Positions 1 through 8,917 are shown, numbered from the stretch's first letter. The stretch: 64,000 nt of DNA from Flavihumibacter cheonanensis (GCF_022352215.1 NZ_JAKRWF010000002.1:930001-994000), one strand, 5' to 3'. The notes: generated from the sequence alone by a model not told the origin. A program made the numbers and translations.

Positions 1-170
1 TCTAAATCTCCGGCGATTTCCAACCTTGCAAAAAACTGTCCGGTTTCGGTTTCCACGTATTCTTTCATCACCATAATATTGTATCCCCTTTTGAAGAGAA
101 TTCCGGCAATACCGGCAATAAGTCCTTTCTGATCCGGGCACTTAATCCGGATGACGTGATTTTTTTCCAT
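1..170 (-). CDS. purU: formyltetrahydrofolate deformylase, N-terminal part (cut by window edge)
   Basis: Reading the minus strand from an ATG at 168-170 gives about 56 residues starting MEKNHVIRIKCPDQKGLIAG and continuing with a KRGYNIM segment and an EYVETETGQFFARLE segment. This is the pattern of the N-terminal ACT domain of PurU, which hydrolyses 10-formyl-THF to formate and THF. The catalytic formyltransferase domain lies outside the window, so the assignment rests on the ACT domain alone. Other ACT proteins are possible, but the CPDQKGLIAGI and FFARLE segments fit PurU best. The gene is transcribed divergently from the CvfB-like gene at 250. Confidence 0.7.
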   Translation of the reverse strand, partial: MEKNHVIRIKCPDQKGLIAGIAGILFKRGYNIMVMKEYVETETGQFFARLEIAGDL

Positions 171-249
171 GCTGCCTGCTTGAGTAACAAATTTACCTGC
201 TTTCTTAAATTCGGCTACATTTGCTTTGCTCCCAGTTCAAATAAACAGT

Positions 250-1077
250 ATGATTAAAGTTGGCGAATTCAATACACTACGGGTTATCCGGGCAGTTGAT
301 TTTGGTGTTTTCCTTGATGATGGAAAAGAAGGTATTCTACTACCCAAAAGATTTGTGCCAGCCGGATTAAAGGTCGGTGATGAGTTGGATGTGTTTGTTT
401 ATCATGATTCAGAAGACAGGCTCATTGCAACAACTCAGAAGCCGCTGGGCATTGTTGGAGATATCGTGGCATTAAAAGCTGTGAGTGCAACCAAACAGGG
501 CGCTTTTTTGGATTGGGGACTGATGAAAGATCTCTTTGTACCCAAGTCGAAACAACTCGGCACCATGCGGGTTGGTGGTACTTATATTGTCAGCATTTAT
601 ATTGATGAACAGACAGGACGTGTTGCAGCAACAGAAAAAATTGAAAACCTGCTTTCCAATGAAGAGCTTGACCTGAAAGAAAAAGATCCTGTGGATCTGT
701 TGGTCTATCGTCGTACGGATATCGGTTATCTCTGTATCATAAATGGAAAACATACCGGCGTTTTACATTTTAGTGATATCTACCAGAATATCCAGGTTGG
801 CGACAGGCTGAAAGGGTATATTCGCAAGATTCGCGAGGAAAATAAAATTGATCTGGCACTTGGGGAACGTGGCTATCAACGGGTAAGCGGAGAGGCAGGA
901 AAAATATTGGACCTGCTCGATCAGCATGGAGGTTTTTTGCCCTACCATGATAAATCCGATCCCGAAGATATCTACGATAACCTCGGGATGAGCAAAAAAG
1001 CCTTCAAGATGGCAATCGGTAACCTCTTTAAACAGCATCTCATCCGTATCAAGGAAAACGGAATCGAAAAGATCTGA
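250..1077 (+). CDS. CvfB-like S1 RNA-binding protein
   Basis: The protein has 275 residues from the ATG at 250. An upstream in-frame TTG at 226 would add eight unconvincing residues, so the ATG is preferred. It contains repeated S1-type beta-barrel segments: an N-terminal one (VGEFNTLRVIRAVDFGVFLD), a second near GAFLDWGLMKDLFVPKSKQ, a third near IGYLCIINGKHTGVLHFSDI, and a C-terminal winged-helix-like end (FLPYHDKSDPEDIYDNLGMS). This is the architecture of the CvfB/YitL family, RNA-binding regulators known from Staphylococcus and Bacillus. A role in translation or RNA turnover is inferred from the family. The gene converges on the acyl-CoA ligase with a 2-nt gap. Confidence 0.85.
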   Translation: MIKVGEFNTLRVIRAVDFGVFLDDGKEGILLPKRFVPAGLKVGDELDVFVYHDSEDRLIATTQKPLGIVGDIVALKAVSATKQGAFLDWGLMKDLFVPKSKQLGTMRVGGTYIVSIYIDEQTGRVAATEKIENLLSNEELDLKEKDPVDLLVYRRTDIGYLCIINGKHTGVLHFSDIYQNIQVGDRLKGYIRKIREENKIDLALGERGYQRVSGEAGKILDLLDQHGGFLPYHDKSDPEDIYDNLGMSKKAFKMAIGNLFKQHLIRIKENGIEKI

Positions 1078-1079
1078 AT

Positions 1080-2879
1080 TCAGGCGTAGATCCTTTCGAT
1101 CTCATCCCGGTATTTTTCCTGTATAACTTTGCGTTTCAAACTCAGTTTAGGGGTCATTTCGCCGGTTTCAATGGACCAGTCCTGAGGTAGCAATTCAAAC
1201 TTTTTAATCTGCTCTACGTGGTTGAAATATTTGTTGAAACTCTCAACCAGGTCGCGGTATAACTCAGCCACTTTAGGATGACGGATCATTTCCTCATTGC
1301 TGGTATATTCAATAGTTTGCTGGCGGCACCAATCGCGCAGGTTGGCAAAGGAGGGCACAATCAGGGCTCCGACAAATTTTCTTTCTGCACCCACTACCAG
1401 CACCTGTTCAACATATAAAGATTCCTTGAGTTTGTTTTCAATTGGCAACGGCGCCACGTATTTGCCTCCGCTGGTTTTGAACATCTCTTTTTTGCGGTCC
1501 GTTATTTTCAGGAATTTACCCTCCTCAAATAATCCGATATCACCGGTGCAGAACCAGTCGCCCTGCATCACTTCAGCTGTGAGGTCCGGACGTTTATAAT
1601 ATCCCATCATGGTGTTCGGTCCGCGGGATAAAATCTCTCCATCTTCCGCAATTTTCACTTCCACACCATTAATAAGTGTGCCAACAGTTCCAAATTTGCG
1701 GCCATGTTTACCATAGCGGTTCACAGCGATTACCGGAGAGGTTTCCGTAAGGCCATAACCTTCCATAATCGGAATTTGAGCCGCTGTAAAAATTCGTATA
1801 AGTTTTACCTGGCAGGCCGCACCACCACTTACGATCGCTTTGAGATTTCCACCCAAAGCCTCTCTCCATTTACTGAAAACCAGTTTATTGGCAAGTGCAA
1901 GTTGTGTATTGTACCAGAAGCCCTGGTTTTTATGCAGTTCAAACTGATCGGCAAGGTCATGCGCCCAGAAAAAGAGTTTGCGCTTTACACCAGTCAGTTC
2001 CATTCCTTTCAGCATGATCTTTTCGTACACTTTTTCGAGCAGGCGGGGTACCGTGGTGAATAGGGTAGGTTTAACTTCCTTGAGATTATCGCCAATGGTT
2101 TCCATGCTTTCGGCATAATAAATAGTGGTACCGGCAAATAGGTAGATATAGGTAACCATTCGTTCAAAAATATGGTTCAGGGGCAGGAAGCTCAGGGCTT
2201 TTTGTCCCTCTACACCAATTTCCAGGAAAGCCGATTCGATACTGCTCAACACATTGCTGAGTACATTTTTGTGCGATAACATCACGCCCTTCGGGGTGCC
2301 TGTAGTACCTGATGTATAGATGATCGTGAAAAGATCTTCGTAGCCGATTTTTGAGGCGATTGCAGGAATTTGTTGCTGTGCTTCCTGGCTGTTGTTCCGG
2401 ATTACATCTTTCCAATGTGCAGCATTGGTAACATGTTCAAAGGTAAAAATATGCTGCAGGCTAGGTACTCTTGATTGAACGCTCAGAATTTTGTGATAGA
2501 GTTCCTCATCGTTCACAAAGGCCATTTTAACGCCGGCATCATTTAATACAAACTCAAGTTCCTTAGCGTTGATGGTTGGGTAAACAGGCGTGAGGATGGC
2601 TCCTATTTGTTGAACAGCCAGGTCCACTATCACCCATTCCGGGCGATTTTTGGAAAGGATGGCAATTTTATCCCGGCCTTCCGGGGTCATATCGCCACAG
2701 CTCATTCCCAGGTTAAGCAGGCCCCCACTTAGCTGGTCCACGAGTTCCTTAACTTGCTGAACCGAATACTCTTTCCATTGTCCGTTTTCTTTGCCTGAAA
2801 GCAGGGGTTGAGCGGGATTTTTATCCATAAGCAACTGCAGACAGTCAAAAAGTCGTTGTGGCTGATTCATATGCATCAA
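1080..2879 (-). CDS. long-chain fatty acid--CoA ligase (AMP-forming)
   Basis: The protein has 599 residues and belongs to the ANL adenylating superfamily. The P-loop-like motif YTSGTTGTPKG is at about residues 188-198, the A5-type motif EGYGLTETSPV lies mid-protein, and the hinge region contains GDWFCTGDIG and LKITDRKKEMFKTSGGKYVAP. The length and the LPLNHIFERM segment match bacterial FadD15-type long-chain acyl-CoA synthetases, which activate fatty acids to acyl-CoA with ATP. Three Met codons sit close together at the start (residues 1, 2 and 4), so the exact start may be 2879, 2876 or 2870. A -7 box (TATATTTG on the minus strand, 2905-2912) lies just upstream. The chain-length specificity is inferred from the family. 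Confidence 0.92.
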   Translation of the reverse strand: MMHMNQPQRLFDCLQLLMDKNPAQPLLSGKENGQWKEYSVQQVKELVDQLSGGLLNLGMSCGDMTPEGRDKIAILSKNRPEWVIVDLAVQQIGAILTPVYPTINAKELEFVLNDAGVKMAFVNDEELYHKILSVQSRVPSLQHIFTFEHVTNAAHWKDVIRNNSQEAQQQIPAIASKIGYEDLFTIIYTSGTTGTPKGVMLSHKNVLSNVLSSIESAFLEIGVEGQKALSFLPLNHIFERMVTYIYLFAGTTIYYAESMETIGDNLKEVKPTLFTTVPRLLEKVYEKIMLKGMELTGVKRKLFFWAHDLADQFELHKNQGFWYNTQLALANKLVFSKWREALGGNLKAIVSGGAACQVKLIRIFTAAQIPIMEGYGLTETSPVIAVNRYGKHGRKFGTVGTLINGVEVKIAEDGEILSRGPNTMMGYYKRPDLTAEVMQGDWFCTGDIGLFEEGKFLKITDRKKEMFKTSGGKYVAPLPIENKLKESLYVEQVLVVGAERKFVGALIVPSFANLRDWCRQQTIEYTSNEEMIRHPKVAELYRDLVESFNKYFNHVEQIKKFELLPQDWSIETGEMTPKLSLKRKVIQEKYRDEIERIYA

Positions 2880-2904
2880 TCGTTAGTGTGTGAATAATCC
2901 ATTT

Positions 2905-2912
2905 CAAATATA
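2905..2912 (-). promoter_or_regulatory. -7 promoter box upstream of the acyl-CoA ligase
   Basis: The minus strand reads TATATTTG, a perfect match to the Bacteroidota -7 consensus TAnnTTTG, about 25 nt upstream of the start codon. No clear -33 TTG was found at the usual distance. Confidence 0.45.
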
Positions 2913-2927
2913 GGTAACCACCACCAT

Positions 2928-2956
2928 AAAAAAACCGGGAGCCGAAGCTCCCGGTT
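2928..2956 (-). terminator. intrinsic terminator after the YceI gene
   Basis: A perfect 10-bp stem, AACCGGGAGC (2933-2942) and GCTCCCGGTT (2947-2956), has a 4-nt loop and is followed on the minus strand by a run of seven T. It lies 35 nt downstream of the YceI stop codon. Confidence 0.9.
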
Positions 2957-2990
2957 GATCCAACTCAAAACATCACTAGAAAAAAGCGAG

Positions 2991-3632
2991 TTATAATTTG
3001 TTGGCGTTGATATTCAATTTGATATTAACCTCTGGACGGATGAATTTATCACCCAGGCTCTGGTCGTTGCCATAGAACATACCCCACTGGGTACGGTCGA
3101 TATTGAAGTTGGCAGCTGCTTTAACACCAGTTTCTGCTACAGTAACTTGTGCAGGAAAGCTAACATTCTTGGTACTGTCTTTCAGTGTCAGGTTACCGCT
3201 GATTTTGTGGGTAGCAGTGCTGTCACCAGTAATAGGCTCAACTCCGGTAATCACAAAGCTGGCTGTAGGAAACTTCGCAACATCGAAGAAGTCAGCACTC
3301 TTCAGGTGTCCTTCCAGTTTGTCTTTCATTTCACCGTTCATGTCCAGATCTGTCAGAGAATTTACGTCGATGGTAAAATTTCCAGCAGTGATGTTACCAT
3401 CAGCAATGCTGAACTCACCGGTAGAAATTTTCATAGTACCATTGTGCTGACCAACGGGTTTGGTTCCCAGCCATTCAACTACGCTGGTTGTGGTGTCGAT
3501 ACTGTAGGTAGCCCCTGTTCCGGCTGCAGCAGCCTGAGCGTCAGCGGTAGTTGCGGTTTCTCCTTCCGGAGCATTGTTACAAGCTGTTGCCAGTGCGGCA
3601 AAAGCAGCGAATACAAAAATTGCCTTTTTCAT
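2991..3632 (-). CDS. YceI family lipoprotein
   Basis: The start is set at MKKAIFVFAAFAALATAC rather than 20 codons upstream, because this gives a lipoprotein signal with Cys18 and places the start about 27 nt from a good promoter. The product has 213 residues. After a short Ala/Thr-rich linker it shows YceI features: YSIDTTTSVVEWLGTK at the N-terminus, GEFSIADGNI, a TASFVITGVEP strand, SGNLTLKDSTKNVSFPAQV and a C-terminal DRTQWGMFYG segment. YceI proteins are lipocalin-like periplasmic or membrane-anchored proteins that bind isoprenoid lipids. The ligand here is unknown. It is a single-gene unit with its own promoter and terminator. Confidence 0.92.
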   Translation of the reverse strand: MKKAIFVFAAFAALATACNNAPEGETATTADAQAAAAGTGATYSIDTTTSVVEWLGTKPVGQHNGTMKISTGEFSIADGNITAGNFTIDVNSLTDLDMNGEMKDKLEGHLKSADFFDVAKFPTASFVITGVEPITGDSTATHKISGNLTLKDSTKNVSFPAQVTVAETGVKAAANFNIDRTQWGMFYGNDQSLGDKFIRPEVNIKLNINANKL

Positions 3633-3658
3633 TGTGTGTTGAAATTTTCTTTGTCGAA

Positions 3659-3693
3659 CAAAATTAATAAAAAGTATAACACTAATGTTCAAA
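3659..3693 (-). promoter_or_regulatory. promoter of the YceI gene
   Basis: On the minus strand a TTTG (3690-3693) is followed after 23 nt by TAATTTTG (3659-3666), matching the Bacteroidota -33/-7 consensus TTTG...TAnnTTTG. The start codon lies 26 nt downstream of the -7 box. The motif match is seen; activity is inferred. Confidence 0.55.
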
Positions 3694-3753
3694 CATTGAT
3701 TAAAATATTTGTCAGTTTTCGGTAATTTTTTTTAAACAATTGAAAATCAATGC

Positions 3754-4782
3754 TTATTTCTTGTTGTCCAGAAAGCGATAATCCTGGTTCGCAGGTAGTT
3801 TGAATACTCTGCCACGCTGGTATTGCAGAAAGGCTTCATATGTGGTGGCATTGGCCTGAGACCATTGCTGGAATGCAGGCAGGCTTTGAGCTGCACCGAA
3901 GAGCCACTGATTATAGGCTTCAAAATAGCCTTCTCTTAATAATTGACGATGATATTCAAACAGACGGAAAGGATAAGCGACCGGCTCTTTTTCATACCAG
4001 TCGAGTATGAATTTGCTGCGCAGTTTGGTTAGGCTGGCTGCACTGATTCCGGAACTTACCGTTCCGGCATGTTTGTCGAAGATTCCGCTTACAGTCAGTT
4101 CAAATCCATTTTTGGGGTTAGCTGGCTGTAATTCACCCATCTTGCCATAGTATTTTTTGTATCCGTTTAGCAGGAGTTCCTTGATCTCCGGAGTACGTCG
4201 GCTGTAACTTTCCAGGTTAACGAAAATTTCCCCATAGATCAGTGCCCAGATTTTATCCTTGGTTAGATAATAATGTTTAGCAGCATTATAGTAGTTACCG
4301 GAATAATTGGGATCTGTCGCTATTCCTTTTTCCCATTGCTCTACGGCCGCTTCAAATTTCTCTTTAGCCCAGAGGAATTCTCCAAATTCATTGTACAGTA
4401 CACCACTATAGGGATGAATACGTATCCCGTTTTTATAGAGTTTTTCTGCCTCCTTATTTTCTTCAATAGCGCGATAGGTGAGTCCCAGTAACTGAAAACT
4501 ACGAATATCCGGCTTGTCCGTATTCACCAGCTGTTTTCCCAATTCCATGGCTTTTCCATAGTTACGGGCCAGGTAATAGGTGAATAGCAAATCATTTTGC
4601 AGGTCTGCATTGGCAGGTTCAAGGGATAATGCCTTATTCAAAACCAGCACAGCGTTTGAATAGTCGGATTCCTGCATATATTTCCTCGCATTGGCATGTA
4701 AGGATTTGACATCTTCCTGTGCAGCCAGTTCAATACTGCTTCCCAACCAAATCAGACAACACAGAAGAAGGACTTTTCGCAT
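3754..4782 (-). CDS. tetratricopeptide repeat protein with signal peptide
   Basis: The protein has 342 residues. It begins MRKVLLLCCLIWLGSSIELAAQ, a clear Sec signal peptide, so it is exported. Residues from about 25 to 190 form TPR-like helical pairs (DVKSLHANARKYMQESDYSNAVLVL, then SLEPANADLQNDLLFTYYLARNYGKAMELG and following). The C-terminal half is not recognised. Its ATG overlaps the stop codon of the DUF1015 gene by one base (TAATG), so the two are translationally coupled. Because of this coupling and the serC neighbour it may act with that operon, but no function can be assigned from sequence. Confidence 0.8.
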   Translation of the reverse strand: MRKVLLLCCLIWLGSSIELAAQEDVKSLHANARKYMQESDYSNAVLVLNKALSLEPANADLQNDLLFTYYLARNYGKAMELGKQLVNTDKPDIRSFQLLGLTYRAIEENKEAEKLYKNGIRIHPYSGVLYNEFGEFLWAKEKFEAAVEQWEKGIATDPNYSGNYYNAAKHYYLTKDKIWALIYGEIFVNLESYSRRTPEIKELLLNGYKKYYGKMGELQPANPKNGFELTVSGIFDKHAGTVSSGISAASLTKLRSKFILDWYEKEPVAYPFRLFEYHRQLLREGYFEAYNQWLFGAAQSLPAFQQWSQANATTYEAFLQYQRGRVFKLPANQDYRFLDNKK

Positions 4783-6011
4783 TATTCGTAGATTAAATGA
4801 GTCAATAAGCCATCGCGTAACTTGGGTTCAAACCAGGTGCTTTTGGGGGGCATTACATTTCCACTGTCGGCAATATCAAACAATTGCTGGATACTAACGG
4901 GATGAAGACTGAAAGCGATTTTCATTTCGCCGCTGTTTACTCGCTTTTCCAGTTCGCCCAACCCGCGTATGCCGCCAACAAAATCAATTCGTTTATCCGT
5001 CCGCTGGTCTTTAATGCCAAGCATAGGATCCAGTATCAGTTCCGAAAGAATGGTCACATCCAGCACACCAATCGGATCAGTTTTATACGTTCCTTCTTTG
5101 GCAGTCAGTTTAAACCATTGCTCTCCCAAATACATACCGAATTCATGGAGCCTGGTGGGAGAAAAAGCGGAAGGCATACGCTCCACTTCAAAATGATCAT
5201 ATAAGGCCCTCAGAAAATCTGATTCAGTATGTCCATTCAGATCTTTTACCACCCGGTTATAGTCCATGATATGTAATTCACCGGCAGGAAACAAGGTCGT
5301 TAAAAAATAATTGGCATGGTCATGATATCCTGCCTCCAGGGATTTCCGCACTTTTGCAGCGGAAGCTGCCCGGTGATGTCCATCCGCTATGTAGGTATAT
5401 GGTACTTCTTTGGCAAATAGTTCTGTTATCTGCGCGATGGCTGCATCCTCATTTACCACCCAAATGGTATGGCCGATGCCATCTTCTGCTACGAAATCGT
5501 ATAGGGGTGTCCGTTGCTTCCAGTTTTCAATCAGTGAGTTAATGGCTGCTACATCGCGGTAAGCCAGGAATACATTTCCTGTTTGCGCACCGCTGGTACG
5601 AATATGGTTGATTCGATCCTGCTCTTTTTCAGGCCTTGTGAATTCATGTTTTTTGATAATGTCCGCCTCATAATCATCAACAGATGAAACTGCAACAAGT
5701 CCGGTTTGATGCCTGCCATTCATTACCAATTCATAAATATAGTAGCAGGGTTTATCCTCTCTGATGAGGATACCCTTGGATAGAAAATCCTGCAGGTTGG
5801 TCTTTGCTTTTTCGTATACGTCAGCTATATGAATATCTGCAATTCCTGGTAGATCCACTTCCGATTTGGTAATGCGTAAAAAACTGTTGGGATTGTTTTT
5901 TGTCTGTTCAGCCGCTTCTGCTGAATTTAATACATCATAAGGAGGAGACGCTACCTGGGCGGCTTTATCTGTTTGCGGGCGAACTGCTTTGAATGGTTGT
6001 ATCCTGGCCAT
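4782..6011 (-). CDS. DUF1015 family protein
   Basis: The protein has 409 residues and full-length DUF1015 features: the opening MARIQPFKAVRPQTDKAAQV with SPPYDVL, an HEFTRPEKEQDRINH segment, the central YIADGHHRAASA motif, and a C-terminal PPKSTWFEPKLRDGLL. The family is widespread and its biochemical role is not settled. In many Bacteroidota it sits with serine biosynthesis genes, as here directly downstream of serC with an 18-nt gap. A role linked to phosphoserine or serine metabolism is therefore inference from context. The HHR motif and the charged motif after it suggest an enzyme. Confidence 0.88.
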   Translation of the reverse strand: MARIQPFKAVRPQTDKAAQVASPPYDVLNSAEAAEQTKNNPNSFLRITKSEVDLPGIADIHIADVYEKAKTNLQDFLSKGILIREDKPCYYIYELVMNGRHQTGLVAVSSVDDYEADIIKKHEFTRPEKEQDRINHIRTSGAQTGNVFLAYRDVAAINSLIENWKQRTPLYDFVAEDGIGHTIWVVNEDAAIAQITELFAKEVPYTYIADGHHRAASAAKVRKSLEAGYHDHANYFLTTLFPAGELHIMDYNRVVKDLNGHTESDFLRALYDHFEVERMPSAFSPTRLHEFGMYLGEQWFKLTAKEGTYKTDPIGVLDVTILSELILDPMLGIKDQRTDKRIDFVGGIRGLGELEKRVNSGEMKIAFSLHPVSIQQLFDIADSGNVMPPKSTWFEPKLRDGLLTHLIYE

Positions 6012-6029
6012 GTTATTTAAATGTAAGGA

Positions 6030-7097
6030 TTATCCTTTTTTTGTTGCGAATTCTTTCATGAATTCAGTTAATGTTACTACGCTTTCATAGGGTAATGCAT
6101 TGTACATACTGATGCGGAAACCACCTACGGAACGATGTCCTTTCACACCATAAAATCCTTCCGCTTTGGCAGCTGTCAAAAACTCTTTTTCTACCTCCGG
6201 GTCCTGTATGGTGAATACCGCATTCATCCGGCTACGGTCTTTTTTGGCTACCGGTGCCGTATAGATGCTATTCTGATCGATCGTATCATACAAGAGTTGT
6301 GCCTTCTTTTCATTGATTTGCTGAATAGCTGCTACTCCTCCCTGTTGTTTCAGCCAGCGTAAGGTGAGCATACATACGTATACGGCAAAAACGGGTGGCG
6401 TATTCAGCATAGATCCGTTTTTAATATGCTCCCGGTAATCCATCATGGTGGGAAGGGCACGATCTGCTTTCCCAAGAATGGAAGGATCTACAATCAGCAG
6501 GTTTACCCCTGCTGCACCAATATTTTTTTGCGCTCCTGCATAGATCAGCGAAAAGCGATTAAAGTCAATCTGCGTGCTCAGTATATCACTGCTCATGTCT
6601 GCTACGAGCGGAACATTTGTTTCAGGAATCGAATGCATCTGGGTGCCTTCCACCGTATTGTTGGTGGTATAATGGAAATAGGCGGCATCACCGGGAATTG
6701 TATAACTGTCAGGGATATACGAATAATTTTTGTCTTTGGAGCTGGCTACTACTTCCACAGTGCCATATAGTTTGGCATCTTTTATTGCTTTCACTCCCCA
6801 GGTTCCTCCATCCAGATAAGCCGCCTTACGATCTGCTGCCAGCAAATTCATTGGTACCTGGAAAAACTGCGTAGAAGCACCTCCGTGAAGAAATAATACT
6901 TCTTTCTGATCATTGAGTTGCATCAGTTCTTTCACCAGGGCACGGGCCTCATCCATTACCGACTGGAATGCATCGGTGCGATGCCCGATTTCCAGTATGG
7001 AGAGTCCCATGTTATTATAGTTGAGGATGGCTTCGCTGGCCGCCTGGAAAACTTCTTTGGGTAAGATAGACGGACCTGCATTAAAGTTATGTACCAC
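6030..7097 (-). CDS. serC: phosphoserine aminotransferase
   Basis: The protein has 355 residues, the normal length for SerC. It starts MVHNFNAGPSILPKEVF, contains GHRTDAF and the substrate-binding HGGASTQFFQVPMNLL segment, and carries the PLP lysine at about K191 in IYAGAQKNIGAAG. SerC transaminates 3-phosphohydroxypyruvate with glutamate to form phosphoserine in serine biosynthesis, and also acts in pyridoxal phosphate synthesis where that pathway is present. It lies between the zinc phospholipase-like gene (59-nt gap) and DUF1015. The usual partner serA is not in the window. Confidence 0.97.
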   Translation of the reverse strand: MVHNFNAGPSILPKEVFQAASEAILNYNNMGLSILEIGHRTDAFQSVMDEARALVKELMQLNDQKEVLFLHGGASTQFFQVPMNLLAADRKAAYLDGGTWGVKAIKDAKLYGTVEVVASSKDKNYSYIPDSYTIPGDAAYFHYTTNNTVEGTQMHSIPETNVPLVADMSSDILSTQIDFNRFSLIYAGAQKNIGAAGVNLLIVDPSILGKADRALPTMMDYREHIKNGSMLNTPPVFAVYVCMLTLRWLKQQGGVAAIQQINEKKAQLLYDTIDQNSIYTAPVAKKDRSRMNAVFTIQDPEVEKEFLTAAKAEGFYGVKGHRSVGGFRISMYNALPYESVVTLTEFMKEFATKKG

Positions 7098-7156
7098 TTC
7101 GTTGGCTGGTTTGGTGAGTCCGCAAGTTCCTTAAAAATTGTCAATTCTCCTTGCCC

Positions 7157-8122
7157 TTAGTCGCAGGATTTACCCTTGATAGGTTGGCTTCTCCATAAAA
7201 CACTAAGGCTGTCTAGTCCGGGTGCTGCATTTGATTGGTCTTTATTTGTAGCCAATTGATGCAGGGATGGCTGACCCGCATTTACCCAGGCCGTGTACCA
7301 ATAATCTGCTACTGCCTGCACCGATTGGCGCATCCTGCGTTCTACCATTCCTTTTAAAGCCTGGTTATACAGCCTGCTGAACTCTCCTGAATACTGCCTC
7401 ACCAGTGTTTGCTTGCGCCATTCAAAGGCATATTTCTGATCGGGTGGCATGGTTTTACTCAGTTTTGCTTCCAGCTCCAGTACCGAATCCACAGCAGCCG
7501 CGCTTTCCAGGATGATCTGCCAGGTTCTTTCTGCTGGCTTTGGGATATACCGGGCTTTTTCCAGAAAGAAATCCCATTCCTGGTCTGCCAGCAATTCTGG
7601 TAGCCGGCTTTCCCAGAATCCATGGATGCCATGCTGGTTGGTTTTCTGGCCATTGTGATTGGAGCTGGTGTGCAGGGGCACATGCGCATCTCCGATATAA
7701 TGCCCGAGATCTGCGGATAGCTTTAGGATTGAAGCGGTATTCTTTTCCCGGAATGCACTGGTCAGCATTCCGAGCACCTGTAAAATACGCCAGGGCAGGA
7801 TGCCATGTTTTTGCAGGCTATCCTCCCCGAATTTTTTACGGGCATCTTCCCATTTTCGGGGCAATTCTGTGAAAGGGTATTGTCCATATTGATCCAGGTC
7901 GATGAAATGTCTCGGCCCTTCTGCTTTTACCACATATCGTCGTTTATCCGGATCGGTTGCATGGGTCTGGAGGTAAGCTTGTGATGGCTTGTAGAAAACC
8001 AGCATTTCCGGAGGCAGCAGATAAACCGCATACCCATTGATTTTTTCATGTGCAAAGAAACCCCAGCAATAAACAGGGTTGTGCAGCAGAAGAACTGCCG
8101 CCAGTAAACATATAGTTCGCAT
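7157..8122 (-). CDS. secreted zinc-dependent phospholipase C / S1-P1 nuclease-like protein
   Basis: The start is placed at MRTICLLAAVLLLHNPVYC, which gives a signal peptide and 321 residues; the longer reading frame overlaps the end of the upstream gene. The mature protein begins with W-G-F-F-A-H, as in the zinc-dependent phospholipase C / S1-P1 nuclease fold, where the N-terminal Trp and a His bind zinc. Other metal ligands appear in GPRHFIDLDQYG, in LGHYIGDAHVPLHTSSNHNG and in HGFWES. It is therefore likely a secreted or periplasmic trinuclear zinc hydrolase acting on phospholipid or nucleic acid phosphodiesters. Which substrate it uses cannot be decided from sequence. Confidence 0.8.
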   Translation of the reverse strand: MRTICLLAAVLLLHNPVYCWGFFAHEKINGYAVYLLPPEMLVFYKPSQAYLQTHATDPDKRRYVVKAEGPRHFIDLDQYGQYPFTELPRKWEDARKKFGEDSLQKHGILPWRILQVLGMLTSAFREKNTASILKLSADLGHYIGDAHVPLHTSSNHNGQKTNQHGIHGFWESRLPELLADQEWDFFLEKARYIPKPAERTWQIILESAAAVDSVLELEAKLSKTMPPDQKYAFEWRKQTLVRQYSGEFSRLYNQALKGMVERRMRQSVQAVADYWYTAWVNAGQPSLHQLATNKDQSNAAPGLDSLSVLWRSQPIKGKSCD

Positions 8123-8135
8123 ATCCAACAATTTC

Positions 8136-8777
8136 CTACTCGCGGGGAGGGGCAGGTTCCTGGTCGGGTTCAGCGATTCCTCCTGATACCACATATTTCA
8201 TAGCATCAGCGGGTTTGATATGATCCAAAGGACGCACCCTGCTCCTGGGAACGAGGTAGGTTTGTCCGGCAAAGGAGTAGGAAAATGGAATGTATACCGT
8301 GATATAATCCGTGAATCCGAATTCACTGGCATCCTCGTCTGTTACAAAGCCGATCTGGAATACATCAGGCTGGTGCAGGGATACCGCCACCGGTTTGTTG
8401 AATTTGCGTTTGTTACCGGCAAATGCCTCGAAGAAATCCTTGATGGAGGAATAAATGAATTTGATACCGGGAGCTTTCTCCAGGAACTGGTCAAAAAAAC
8501 TGAAAAGTCTGCTGGTAATAAAGTTAGAGCTCAGGTACCCGATGACAATCAGCGCTACAATAATGATAATAAACCCTAAGCCATAATTCCGCGTGGATAG
8601 TCCGCCTTCCGGTGTTTCTTCCTGGAAAATGGGAAGCAGGTTATCCACCGAAGAAACAAACCAGTAAACCAGATAACCCGTAATTACTACCGGAGCTGTA
8701 ACCAGTAATCCCTGTAAGAAATACTGGAAAACTTTTTTCCAACGCCAGCCATCGGTTCGAATCGGTTGATTGTCCAT
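8136..8777 (-). CDS. DUF502 family membrane protein
   Basis: The protein has 213 residues. Two membrane segments are visible: VFQYFLQGLLVTAPVVITGY near residues 15-40 and LGFIIIIVALIVIGYLSSNF near 67-90. A soluble part with FLEKAPGIKFIYSSIKDFFEAF and YITVYIPFSYSFAGQTYLVP follows. This is the DUF502 pattern, found across bacteria and plants and of unsettled function. It is the first gene of the minus-strand run leading to serC, with 13 nt to the next gene. It is divergent from the TetR gene and separated from it by a REP-like palindrome. Confidence 0.88.
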   Translation of the reverse strand: MDNQPIRTDGWRWKKVFQYFLQGLLVTAPVVITGYLVYWFVSSVDNLLPIFQEETPEGGLSTRNYGLGFIIIIVALIVIGYLSSNFITSRLFSFFDQFLEKAPGIKFIYSSIKDFFEAFAGNKRKFNKPVAVSLHQPDVFQIGFVTDEDASEFGFTDYITVYIPFSYSFAGQTYLVPRSRVRPLDHIKPADAMKYVVSGGIAEPDQEPAPPRE

Positions 8778-8850
8778 AGTTCAGTTCCTGTTGCAAACCT
8801 ACTAAAATGCGGTCAGGCTCCCTGACGGTATTTTCACCTGATTTTGCTCC

Positions 8851-8877
8851 CACCCGTCCGGTGGCACCAGACGGGTG
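8851..8877. repeat. REP-like palindrome, site A
   Basis: CACCCGTCCGGTG at 8851-8863 is followed after one base by its near-perfect inverse CACCAGACGGGTG at 8865-8877 (one mismatch). The same 13-mer occurs twice at 38663-38689. It lies in the divergent gap between the DUF502 and TetR genes. Confidence 0.8.
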
Positions 8878-8917
8878 GTGGAACATTCAATTTCGGGACG
8901 AATGGTAAAATAATTTG

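Noticed and set aside
226-249. TTG start for the CvfB-like gene
   Set aside because: The extra eight residues are not family-like and a normal ATG follows at 250.
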